Origin: Saprospiraceae bacterium
Lineage (GTDB): Bacteria > Bacteroidota > Bacteroidia > Chitinophagales > Saprospiraceae
NCBI GenBank assembly: GCA_022841345.1
Contig: JALHRR010000013.1
Span: 1 to 64,000 of the forward strand
Length of the DNA: 64,000 bases
Direction of reading: 5' to 3'
The translations under genes and the position numbers were made by a program. Each line of letters opens with the position of its first letter. The first letter of the stretch is position 1. Positions 18,086 through 25,871 of the stretch are shown one piece after another. Below the pieces are notes generated by a model, which searched no databases, had not been told where the DNA came from, and was given only the letters and a program-made list of their open reading frames with translations.

Positions 18086-18370
18086 ATGAAAAATACAAGA
18101 TTATTCATTCTGCTGGCCTCCGTACTAGTACTGTTGCTTATCCCACTCATTGCCATGCAATTCACCAATGAAGTTGATTGGGATATTTTTGATTTTACTG
18201 TTATGGGATTTCTATTGTTTACCACAGCGTTAGCCTGTGAACTTGTCCTTAGAAATGTAAAAACCATAAAAAACAGAATTATCATCTGCGGAGCTATATT
18301 ATTGGTATTATTCCTGATTTGGGCAGAGCTTGCGGTCGGAATTTTTGGGTCACCCTTCGCAGGATCGTAA
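18086..18370 (+). CDS. Small three-segment membrane protein
   Basis: 94 residues from the ATG at 18086. The open frame extends upstream to 17882, but that part crosses a terminator palindrome and the candidate promoter and is not coding. Three hydrophobic segments are visible: residues about 5-25 (LFILLASVLVLLLIPLIAM), 33-52 (DFTVMGFLLFTTALACELVL) and 62-88 (IIICGAILLVLFLIWAELAV). The arrangement is common in small Bacteroidota membrane proteins of unknown function. Confidence 0.65.
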   Translation: MKNTRLFILLASVLVLLLIPLIAMQFTNEVDWDIFDFTVMGFLLFTTALACELVLRNVKTIKNRIIICGAILLVLFLIWAELAVGIFGSPFAGS

Positions 18371-18514
18371 TATTTCTTTGGAAAAATATCTGTGTCAGAA
18401 TATCGTAAGACTTGCATCCGATAAATTATTGAGGGTCAAATTCTTTATTCGTTCCAGCTCAACAATACCTGGAATCATCTTATCCCCGTTTCAAATGAAA
18501 TAATTAAAGAAACA

Positions 18515-18564
18515 TTTGCGCAAGTAAATACTTGCGCATATATTTGCAAGCATATACTTGCGCA
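18515..18564 (+). promoter_or_regulatory. ArsR promoter with overlapping palindromic operator
   Basis: TTTG at 18515-18518, a 20-base spacer and TATATTTG at 18539-18546 make a full-consensus promoter. The spacer is almost wholly filled by the perfect inverted repeat TGCGCAAGTA-AA-TACTTGCGCA (18517-18538). A third half-site, TACTTGCGCA, follows at 18555-18564, just before the ATG at 18567. A repressor bound here would block RNA polymerase, so autorepression by the ArsR protein encoded next is likely. The sequence is seen; binding is inference. Confidence 0.75.
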
Positions 18565-18566
18565 TT

Positions 18567-18893
18567 ATGACACAAACACGAGACATTTTTCAGGCTATAG
18601 CAGATCCGACACGCAGGCAAATTATAGGAATACTGGCACATAAAACACTCAATGTAAATGCTATTGCCAGTGAGTTTGATATAACCAGGCAGGCAGTTTC
18701 ACTGCACGTTCAATACCTTCATGATTGCGGTCTTATTGAAATTAAACAACAAGGCAGGGAAAGATACTGTGAGGCAAAACTCGCAAAATTAAAGGAGGTT
18801 ACAGATTGGGTGGATCAATACCGCAATTATTGGGATAATAAATTTGACACATTAGAAACATACCTGGATAAAATTCAAAAAAAGAAAAAGTAG
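18567..18893 (+). CDS. ArsR-family winged-helix repressor
   Basis: 108 residues from the ATG at 18567; a TTG three codons earlier is unlikely since it lies within the operator half-site. The protein is one winged helix: FQAIADPTRRQIIGIL (start of the family's domain), NAIASEFDITRQAVSLHVQYL (recognition helix) and GLIEIKQQGRERYCEA (wing). The metal-binding box of ArsR/SmtB (ELCVCDL) is absent, so it is the non-metal subtype usually paired with an SRPBCC/AHSA1 protein, as here (gene starts four bases downstream). It probably represses this pair through the operator at 18517-18564. Confidence 0.9.
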   Translation: MTQTRDIFQAIADPTRRQIIGILAHKTLNVNAIASEFDITRQAVSLHVQYLHDCGLIEIKQQGRERYCEAKLAKLKEVTDWVDQYRNYWDNKFDTLETYLDKIQKKKK

Positions 18894-18897
18894 AAAC

Positions 18898-19377
18898 ATG
18901 GAACAGTACAACACATTCAAACATGAGGACAACATCATTATTCATACGAGATTTCTGGATGCTCCCAGAGAACTTGTTTGGGAAGTATGGACCAATCCCG
19001 AACACATCAAAGAATGGTGGGGACCTGACGGATTCACACTCACGACTAAATCAATGATAGTAGAACCTGGTCAAGTCTGGGAATTTGTCATGCATGGTAT
19101 GGGTCAGGATTGGGATAACAAAATAGAGTATGTTGAAGTAATCAAACCTTCTCTCCTATCCTACAAACATTCCGGAGCCAGAAGCGAAGAATATAATTTT
19201 ACAGTTACAATCACTTTCGAGGTGCTTGAGGGAGGAAAAACATTATTGACGATGAAGTCAATATTCAAGTCAAAGGCAATTATTGACGAATTAAACAGAA
19301 AAGTAAATGCTATTGAAGGTGGCAAGCAGACTTTGAACAGGCTTGTGGGATATGTGGGTACATTAGTTAAAGAATAA
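18898..19377 (+). CDS. SRPBCC (AHSA1/START-like) family protein
   Basis: 159 residues. It begins HTRFLDAPRELVWEVWTNPE, continues HIKEWWGPDGFTLTT and shows TVTITFEVLEGGKTLLTMK, the pattern of the AHSA1/activator-of-Hsp90 homologue-1 group. These fold into a helix-grip with a hydrophobic pocket that binds a lipid-like or aromatic ligand; their partners are mostly unknown. It follows the ArsR gene by four bases and is certainly co-transcribed with it. The pocket protein may supply the signal for the repressor or be the controlled product. Confidence 0.9.
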   Translation: MEQYNTFKHEDNIIIHTRFLDAPRELVWEVWTNPEHIKEWWGPDGFTLTTKSMIVEPGQVWEFVMHGMGQDWDNKIEYVEVIKPSLLSYKHSGARSEEYNFTVTITFEVLEGGKTLLTMKSIFKSKAIIDELNRKVNAIEGGKQTLNRLVGYVGTLVKE

Positions 19378-19695
19378 GATCATAAGATAAATTAATTCAC
19401 TTATGCTTGAATCGCTTGACAGTTTTAATTCAGGACCCAAGCACAACACAATGCTGCTCCATCACAATGACAAACATCAATCCGGGCGGTGACCTAAATC
19501 ATTCCTGAAATATTACTTTACCACTAATTTTGACGATATCATCGTGTAGGGCTACAAACTCAGGCATTAAAAGCCAAACAATAGATTTGATTATATTAAT
19601 ACGCATCTAATTGGCTTTTGATTATCTACTTTCAATTGATACAAATAAAGAACCCTCACACTATAGATTAACGGTTCCAGAATCATAGGTAAGTG
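19378..19695. other. Intergenic region, no feature found
   Basis: 318 bases, AT-rich in the second half. I see no consensus promoter box, strong hairpin or RNA gene. It separates the ArsR/SRPBCC pair from the next two-gene unit. Confidence 0.5.
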
Positions 19696-20463
19696 ATGAA
19701 AATATTTCTTGTTATTCTATTAGAGCTTATACTGAACAGTGCTTTTGGTCAGGTTCAAAATTCTGAATGGAACAAACAACATTCGAATACAATACAATTA
19801 GGTTTTAAACAAATTAAAGAAAACGCCAATTATGGGTTAGTGTTTAATGGCCCACAGATTGCTTATGTTCATTATTGGGAATCTTCAAAAAACAACAGGG
19901 TTTTAAGCATTGAAAATGAGTTAGGTATTTGTATTCCTTTTTCGAAAGATATTCCGGCTCTCGATATTTACTTTAAGCCAGTCGAAGCATCCTATCTGTG
20001 GCGAACAGCTGAAAAAAGTAACTTTGGAGTCGGGCCGCTGCTTAAATTTGAATACAATTACACGCTTTATCCTCAATTACAGTCTGCGTTCGACTATTGG
20101 TTTACCAACTTCAGCTTCGGAATAAACACCTTTTACAATTTTAATCTGGGTAATCAGTCCTTGAGTGCCCGCCTGAAATTCTCACTTTGCGGGTTTATTT
20201 CACGACAATCCGATGACCGAAGCCCCTATTTTTATGATCTGGGTTTTAATCATGCGATAAATCACCTCCATTCAAATTTGAAGTTTTCAGCTATAGACGA
20301 CTATAATACTTCTGATTTTGAATTGTACTGGAATCGTAACTCTAATTCCAGAATATCATGGGCTTATGGTTTTAAATATGTCGGGTACTTCGAAGCACCT
20401 CAAATTACCTATATCACACATTATATAAAAATTGTTTTTCATCCAAAAATAGATAATGAATGA
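19696..20463 (+). CDS. Secreted hypothetical protein, probable outer-membrane barrel
   Basis: 255 residues from the ATG at 19696 (a GTG three bases earlier is in frame). The signal peptide is MKIFLVILLELILNSAFGQ. The body is rich in aromatic residues in an alternating pattern (NYGLVFNGPQIAYVHYW, FNFSFGIN-like stretches, LSARLKFSLCGF, ISWAYGFKYVGYF), typical of beta barrels. No family was recognised. Its stop overlaps the start of the following lipoprotein hydrolase by four bases (ATGA), so translation is coupled. Confidence 0.6.
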   Translation: MKIFLVILLELILNSAFGQVQNSEWNKQHSNTIQLGFKQIKENANYGLVFNGPQIAYVHYWESSKNNRVLSIENELGICIPFSKDIPALDIYFKPVEASYLWRTAEKSNFGVGPLLKFEYNYTLYPQLQSAFDYWFTNFSFGINTFYNFNLGNQSLSARLKFSLCGFISRQSDDRSPYFYDLGFNHAINHLHSNLKFSAIDDYNTSDFELYWNRNSNSRISWAYGFKYVGYFEAPQITYITHYIKIVFHPKIDNE

Positions 20464-21542
20464 AAACAGCATATCTACTTTTGCCCTTAATTCTGATTTT
20501 GAGCTCCTGTCTTAAGGAAGATGAACCCAAAAAACCGTTCGTTTCTTTTGCACCCGCGGCCTTAAATGACGGGTGGAATATATCCACGCCTGTATATGAA
20601 GGAATAGACTCTCAGGAACTTCTTAAAATTTATCAGGATTTTCATACCGATAAACAGACATGGCAGGTCAGGAGTCTCCTGGTTTTTAAAAATGGAAAGC
20701 TTATCGCAGAAAGTTATACTAAAGACGATTCCGATCAAACCACACCAAGAGCCATGTGGAGTTGCACAAAGCAGGTAATAGGAATACTTACAGGAATAGC
20801 GCTGGAAAAGAGATTAATTCATTCAGTTAATGATAGTATTGGCCTGTATTTGCCTGAAACTCAGAATTTTCCGGACAAAAAAAATATAACCATTGAGGAT
20901 CTTTTAACAATGAGGTCAGGCATTGACTACGAAAACGGAGGATTGTCAGGTCAGTCGACTGATATTTTGCGACAACTGCCTGATGATATTACCCGTTTTA
21001 TTCTGGAGCGTCCGCTTAAAACCAAACCCGGTGAAACTGCATTTTACAAAGATTGTGACCCACAACTTGTTTCTTGTATCATTCAAAAAGCAAGTGGTGT
21101 AAAAACCAGTGATTGGGCAAGAGAGGTACTTTTCGACCCTTTGGGCATTAAAAATATCGAGTGGCTGGAATATAAAGATGGGACAACTTTAGGAGGTTTT
21201 GGTATTTTGTCCACACCCCGTGAAATGGCAAAATTTGGACAGCTTGTATTAGACAGTGGATCATGGAAAGGAAATGAAATAGTAAATAAGGAATGGATAC
21301 AGGAAATGACAACTACCCGGGTTGTCGATTTTTATTCATCACAATTTTGCTATTTATGGTGGAAAGACGAACGTCGAAATATAATTTACATGCATGGGCA
21401 AGGTGGTCAATTTGTTAGCATAATGCCGGAAAAAAATCTAATCGTAATGATGACGGCTGAAGTTAACACCCAGGACGATTTTCAATTCACAAAAGAAAAT
21501 GCTTTTAAATGGGTGGATAGAATAATCGCTATTTCAAATTAA
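20460..21542 (+). CDS. Lipoprotein serine hydrolase, class C beta-lactamase-like
   Basis: 360 residues. A lipoprotein signal with lipobox LSSC gives an outer-membrane or periplasmic anchor. The catalytic S-x-x-K is SCTK (Ser101, Lys104) in RAMWSCTKQVIGI. The second motif appears as YKDCDPQL (Tyr with an Asp two residues on instead of the usual Asn), and the third as HGQGG. LTMRSGIDYE and LGGFGILSTPREMAKFGQL are also typical. The family includes esterases, D-aminopeptidases and penicillin-binding-like proteins more often than true lactamases. Substrate unknown. Confidence 0.9.
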   Translation: MKTAYLLLPLILILSSCLKEDEPKKPFVSFAPAALNDGWNISTPVYEGIDSQELLKIYQDFHTDKQTWQVRSLLVFKNGKLIAESYTKDDSDQTTPRAMWSCTKQVIGILTGIALEKRLIHSVNDSIGLYLPETQNFPDKKNITIEDLLTMRSGIDYENGGLSGQSTDILRQLPDDITRFILERPLKTKPGETAFYKDCDPQLVSCIIQKASGVKTSDWAREVLFDPLGIKNIEWLEYKDGTTLGGFGILSTPREMAKFGQLVLDSGSWKGNEIVNKEWIQEMTTTRVVDFYSSQFCYLWWKDERRNIIYMHGQGGQFVSIMPEKNLIVMMTAEVNTQDDFQFTKENAFKWVDRIIAISN

Positions 21543-21748
21543 CAAATCAGCCTAAACTGGAGCTAATAAAAGTAATTAGACATTGTCCGCAAGTCAACTT
21601 GCAACTGTACCCTGCATACACTACATTTTTAACAACAGGCATACTCTGCATTAAAGAATGACAACTGTCAGCCGAAGAGCTGATGGAGCTCATACATCGG
21701 CAGGATTTTTTATTGGAATCTTACATTGAAATAATAAGATACAAATCC

Positions 21749-22999
21749 ATGAAAAATCTGGTAATTCTCGGAGCCGGTACGGCAGGTACCATGATGGCCA
21801 ACCACCTCATTCGTCATTTGAAACATCCGGAATGGAATATTGCCATAATAGATGAAAAGGAAGAGCATCATTATCAGCCGGGTTACCTTTTTCTGCCGTT
21901 TGACATATATTCCCCAAAAGATATTATCAAAACTATAGAGGAGTTTATTCCAAAAGGTGTTCAACTCATAAAACAAAAAATCGATCTGATATTGCCAAAA
22001 GAAAACCAGATCAGATTGGCCGACGGCACTGACATTCAATACGATATATTGATCATTGCCACAGGAGCTAAAATTGCTCCGGAAGAAACAGAAGGTATGC
22101 AGGGTGAAGAATGGCAAAAGTCCGTTTTTGACTTCTATTCTTTCGAAGGTGCTCTTGCACTCCGTGACAAGTTACGGGAATGGAAAGGGGGAAAAATGGT
22201 CGTTCATATTACCGAAATGCCTATCAAGTGTCCGGTAGCTCCTCTTGAATTTGCTTTCCTGGCAGATTCTTTTTTTAAACACAAACATATGCGCGATCAG
22301 GTGGAGATTACTTATGTTACTCCTTTGAGTGGTGCATTCACAAAACCCAAAGCCACTGATGCTTTGGAACATTTGCTACACGATAAAAACATCCGGATAG
22401 AAAGCGACTTTGCCATTGAGCGGGTTGATAACGAGAACAAAAAAATAATTGATTACGGGGGCAGAGAAATTGCATTCGATCTGCTGGTCACGGTGCCTAC
22501 CAATAAAGGCGATGAACTGATCGGTCGATCAGGCATGGGAGATGATCTCAATTACGTGCCGACACACAAAGCAACACTGCAAGCCAAGGAATACAGTAAC
22601 ATTTTTGTACTGGGTGATGCCAGTGATATTCCGGCTTCCAAAGCAGGTTCTGTAGCGCATTTTGAATCGGAGATACTTACCGGAAATATCCTGCATTTTA
22701 TTAATAAGGAGCCTTTGACAGAAGAATTTGACGGCCACGCTAACTGTTTCATAGAAACCGGAAATGGCAAAGCGCTGCTGGTTGACTTTAATTATACCCA
22801 CGAACCTGTGGAAGGCAGCTTTCCATTTGCCGGAATTGGTCCTCTCAGTTTGCTCAAAGAAAGCAGAATGAATCACATGGGAAAACTGGCATTCAGGTGG
22901 ATTTACTGGAATGTACTCCTAAAGGGCACACATATTCCTTTTGTATCGGCCACCATGTCTGAGAAAGGAAGAAATTATGAAGAAATAACAGAACATTAA
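21749..22999 (+). CDS. sqr: Sulfide:quinone oxidoreductase-like flavoprotein
   Basis: 416 residues from the ATG at 21749; the 22 earlier residues are not part of the fold. NLVILGAGTAGTMMANHL is the FAD-binding glycine motif. ILIIATGAKIAPEETEG and SNIFVLGDASDIPASKAGS are the further FAD/quinone-family motifs. Only two cysteines occur: Cys161 (IKCPVAP) and Cys333 (HANCFIETG), in the positions of the redox pair of sulfide:quinone oxidoreductases. It should oxidise sulfide at the membrane and reduce quinone, giving sulfane sulfur. The next genes, tusE-like and dsrE2-like, follow after 11 and 16 bases and are the expected acceptors or carriers. Confidence 0.85.
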   Translation: MKNLVILGAGTAGTMMANHLIRHLKHPEWNIAIIDEKEEHHYQPGYLFLPFDIYSPKDIIKTIEEFIPKGVQLIKQKIDLILPKENQIRLADGTDIQYDILIIATGAKIAPEETEGMQGEEWQKSVFDFYSFEGALALRDKLREWKGGKMVVHITEMPIKCPVAPLEFAFLADSFFKHKHMRDQVEITYVTPLSGAFTKPKATDALEHLLHDKNIRIESDFAIERVDNENKKIIDYGGREIAFDLLVTVPTNKGDELIGRSGMGDDLNYVPTHKATLQAKEYSNIFVLGDASDIPASKAGSVAHFESEILTGNILHFINKEPLTEEFDGHANCFIETGNGKALLVDFNYTHEPVEGSFPFAGIGPLSLLKESRMNHMGKLAFRWIYWNVLLKGTHIPFVSATMSEKGRNYEEITEH

Positions 23000-23010
23000 A
23001 TTAAATAGCA

Positions 23011-23319
23011 ATGGACAAAATTATTGAAGGCAAAAAAATTACAGTAAACGAAGAAGGTTTTCTCAAGGATTTTAGCGAATGGGATAAATCAGTTGCTGAA
23101 GCAATTGCAGCTGAAGAAGAAATAGTCTTAACTCCGAGACACTGGGAGGTGCTGGAATATCTGCAAGAGCAGCACAAAAGTGAGGTCGCACTCAGTATCC
23201 GGCGGATAGGTAAAAGCGGAGTATTAGACATCAAAGAATTCTACCAGCTTTTCCCTAAGGCCCCATTAAAAACCGCGACAAAAATTGCAGGCATACCCAA
23301 ACCTGCCAGTTGTATATAA
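23011..23319 (+). CDS. tusE: TusE/DsrC-like sulfur carrier protein
   Basis: 102 residues, the full length of the family. LTPRHWEVLEYLQEQH and the C-terminal arm KTATKIAGIPKPASCI are diagnostic. The penultimate Cys101 is the only cysteine. The second cysteine of dissimilatory DsrC, ten residues earlier in the arm, is absent (Thr there), so this is the single-cysteine TusE-like form. It can carry a persulfide but cannot form the DsrC intramolecular disulfide or trisulfide. Placed between sqr and dsrE2, it probably takes or passes sulfur from sulfide oxidation. Cytoplasmic. Confidence 0.9.
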   Translation: MDKIIEGKKITVNEEGFLKDFSEWDKSVAEAIAAEEEIVLTPRHWEVLEYLQEQHKSEVALSIRRIGKSGVLDIKEFYQLFPKAPLKTATKIAGIPKPASCI

Positions 23320-23335
23320 ATATAAAATTCAGAAA

Positions 23336-23818
23336 ATGAAAGACTCAAACGGTGCTATTAAAAGGATGATGATCATCCTCTCCAAAGGAACACTTGAAAA
23401 TGTGTATGCTGCTTTCGTCCTGGCCAATGGAGCCAGAATGGAAGGAATTGATGCGGAAATATTCTTTACCTTTTTTGGATTGGAAGCAGTTCATAAAAAG
23501 AAACTGGATCACCTGCATGTAGCCACTGTAGGCAACCCTGCCATGCACATTCCTACCATGCTGGGTGGTTTACCCGGAATGGAAGCCCTGGCCAGTACAA
23601 TGATGAAAAAGGAAATGGAAAAAATTGATATGCCGGACGTGCCCGAATTCCTGGAGATACTCACAGCATCAGGAGTAAAATTGTGGGCTTGCAAACTGGC
23701 AATGGACATGTTTCATTACACAAAGGATGACTTGTACGAAGGCGTTGAAGACGTAATTACAGTCGGTGATTATTATAACAAGAGTGCAGGTGAAGGAGTG
23801 CATATGCTTTTTATATAA
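23336..23818 (+). CDS. DsrE2-like (DsrE/F/H family) sulfurtransferase
   Basis: 160 residues from the ATG at 23336; the earlier overlapping start at 23285 lies inside tusE and is less likely. MMIILSKGTLENVYAAFVLANGARM, with ample hydrophobic content, and the segment LWACKLAMDMF carrying the sole Cys119 match the DsrE2 type. The conserved Cys accepts a persulfide. In sulfur oxidisers, DsrE2 works with TusA and DsrC in cytoplasmic sulfur transfer. No tusA or rhodanese gene is adjacent here. Confidence 0.88.
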   Translation: MKDSNGAIKRMMIILSKGTLENVYAAFVLANGARMEGIDAEIFFTFFGLEAVHKKKLDHLHVATVGNPAMHIPTMLGGLPGMEALASTMMKKEMEKIDMPDVPEFLEILTASGVKLWACKLAMDMFHYTKDDLYEGVEDVITVGDYYNKSAGEGVHMLFI

Positions 23819-23964
23819 TCTGCATAACAAAGGACAAGTAATCCCAAATGGTAGCAATTGCTTTCTGCAATCAAGCCATGTAAAGTATCAGCATTGCGCT
23901 TGATGGCACTCATGTATAAAAGAGCTATATAATATAATCGATAAATAACAACATAAGTAATAAT

Positions 23965-24690
23965 ATGGAAAATCCGGAAATAGAAACAAAACAAATATTT
24001 TCAATGCCGAGAATTGGTGACAAAGCCCCTGCATTTAAAGCAGTAACAACACAAGGTGAAATTCAATTCCCTACTGACTATGAAGGAAGCTGGGTAATCC
24101 TTTTTAGCCACCCGGCTGATTTTACTCCAGTTTGCACTTCTGAGTTTATGACCTTTGCATCTCTTGAAAAACAATTTAATGAAGCTAATTGTAAGTTGCT
24201 TGGATTGTCTATTGATGGTTTGTACAGTCACATTGCCTGGTTGCGAACAATCAAGGAAAAAATCGAATTCAAAGGAATGAAGGACATTGAAGTTAAGTTT
24301 CCTTTGATAGAGGACATTACTATGGAAGTGGCAACAAAATATGGAATGATCATGCCGGGAGAAAGCAGCACAAAAGCTGTTCGTGCTGTATTTGTAATTG
24401 ATCCGAATGGAGTTATCAGAACGATTATTTATTATCCGCTGAGCCTGGGCCGTAATTTTGACGAATTATACAGAGTGGTGATAGCACTTCAGACAGCTGA
24501 TAAATTTAATATTGCTACCCCTGCTGACTGGAGGCCGGGCGATGATGTCATTGTGCCACCTGCCGGTTCATGTGGGGTTGCAAAAGAAAGAATGGACAGC
24601 CAGGATGAAAATACCCACTGTTACGACTGGTTTTTTTGCACAAAGAAAATGGATAAAGAAACTGTGCTAAATGCCATCATCAGGAAATAG
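23965..24690 (+). CDS. Peroxiredoxin (Prx6/1-Cys-type)
   Basis: 241 residues from the ATG at 23965. An internal ATG at 24004 (MPRIGDKAPAF) is also a common start for this family. The peroxidatic Cys57 is in HPADFTPVCTSEF. The long C-terminal domain includes YPLSLGRNFDELYRVVIALQ and ADWRPGDDVIVPP, then PAGSCGVAKERM and two further cysteines (THCYDWFFC), as in the archaeal-type Prx6. It reduces hydrogen peroxide and organic peroxides. It lies 146 bases behind the sulfur genes and may be a separate unit; oxidative protection during sulfide oxidation would be a reasonable link. Confidence 0.92.
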   Translation: MENPEIETKQIFSMPRIGDKAPAFKAVTTQGEIQFPTDYEGSWVILFSHPADFTPVCTSEFMTFASLEKQFNEANCKLLGLSIDGLYSHIAWLRTIKEKIEFKGMKDIEVKFPLIEDITMEVATKYGMIMPGESSTKAVRAVFVIDPNGVIRTIIYYPLSLGRNFDELYRVVIALQTADKFNIATPADWRPGDDVIVPPAGSCGVAKERMDSQDENTHCYDWFFCTKKMDKETVLNAIIRK

Positions 24691-25352
24691 TTTCATATCT
24701 GTTTTGGCGCAGTTATGATTAATGTATCATTGAACCAATTGCAAACAAAATATAAAAAATCCTTCTGTATTAGGAATAAGTTCCCACCTTGTAGAATAAG
24801 CCGTAAAAAATGGTTTTGAGTGTAGCGGCCATGACTGGTACTGTGTGAGCATTAAGAGAAACTAAGCAGATATAGAGATGACCCGTGAAGAATAATCAGG
24901 AACAGCAAAAGCCAAGGCGAGTTTAGCAGGCATAGCGAAACGAAAACGCATTTTTAGGCTTAGGCTACACAGTGGGCGGCTTTTTTTTGTTTCTTTTTTT
25001 TGGCTGTTGAAAAAAAAGAAAAGCCCCGCCGGCTTGAGGCGGATTAGAAGTACATAATTCCAAAGAATTTCAATTAGCAAAGTAAAATACACTAATTTGA
25101 CCTAAGATAATAGACTTATAACATAGCCTCTGTATTTGAAGATTTCACCTCTTTATAAAGTGGATCATTGCTTTTCGAAATTGATTTTAAGATCCAATTT
25201 TGGAGAAATAAACCTGTCGCAGGATAAGGATTGACTACGTTAAGAATCTTTCCTTCAAAATATTGATCTTGCATTACTGAAACGAATGCAAACGATATAG
25301 ATAAATTGTACGTTTTTAAATTAACGCTATCAGACTATCTAAAAATATCATT
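24691..25352. other. Long noncoding gap with a 12-base-arm hairpin and possible dispersed repeat
   Basis: 662 bases without a supported gene. At 24990-25021 there is a perfect inverted repeat with 12-base arms of T/A tracts (TTTCTTTTTTTT, loop GGCTGTTG, and its complement). The stretch from about 24860 to 25050 is more GC-rich than its surroundings and is open on the minus strand as an Arg/Lys/Ser-rich 76-residue frame. The shape resembles noncoding intergenic repeats that I recall from other Bacteroidota; no second copy is present in this window. Nothing is seen in 25050-25352 beyond AT-rich sequence. Confidence 0.4.
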
Positions 25353-25745
25353 ATGAAAAAGGCAGGACTCTTATTAGCAAGTATTGTTTTTTTAAGCATG
25401 CTTTTGACTGCCTGCAATAAGGATAATATCAGATGTACACACGAATCTGAATTCTGTGGATTTATAAGTGCAGAAGAATTCGACAAAACCGGACCACTAA
25501 CAGACACTTTCCTTAAAAGATTGAATAATAGTCTAACAGACCAGGAGAAGTTGGAGCGACTCAGTGATTGGTTAAAATGCAAAAGATGTGTCGAAAATGC
25601 TGCGATACTTTGTAACGCTTGTATAGAAACATTTCCTGCACAGAGCGAGATAAAAGTCCGGTTCCTGATAAATGGACAACCAAAAGAGAAAACGCTGGAT
25701 ATACTCATGGATGATCCTTTGCGATTTAGAGGATATCATGACTAA
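25353..25745 (+). CDS. Cysteine-containing lipoprotein, unknown
   Basis: 130 residues. A clear lipoprotein signal (MKKAGLLLASIVFLSMLLTAC). Besides the lipid-linked Cys, six more cysteines occur, at IRCTHESEFC, LKCKRC and ILCNAC, with two C-x-x-C motifs and a pair of Cys near the start. They could form disulfides or bind a metal in the periplasm. No family was recognised. It stands alone between the long gap and the carotenoid genes. Confidence 0.6.
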   Translation: MKKAGLLLASIVFLSMLLTACNKDNIRCTHESEFCGFISAEEFDKTGPLTDTFLKRLNNSLTDQEKLERLSDWLKCKRCVENAAILCNACIETFPAQSEIKVRFLINGQPKEKTLDILMDDPLRFRGYHD

Positions 25746-25871
25746 AGAAAGAATATTTATCTATATCCGCATTAATTTGAACAGAATCATCTTCTAACAC
25801 ACCACTTTCATCCCCTCTAAAAACCAAAGCTCCCCAATCCTGTTTATCTTCCGTCTGTCAAAATCAATACT

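Noticed and set aside
20460-21542. True beta-lactamase giving antibiotic resistance
   Set aside because: Only the general class C serine-hydrolase motifs are present; the family is mostly esterases and peptidases, and the second motif is altered (YKD).
24862-25092. 76-codon minus-strand frame rich in Lys, Arg and Ser
   Set aside because: Low complexity, no domain, and the sequence looks like a noncoding repeat; kept only as a noncoding region.
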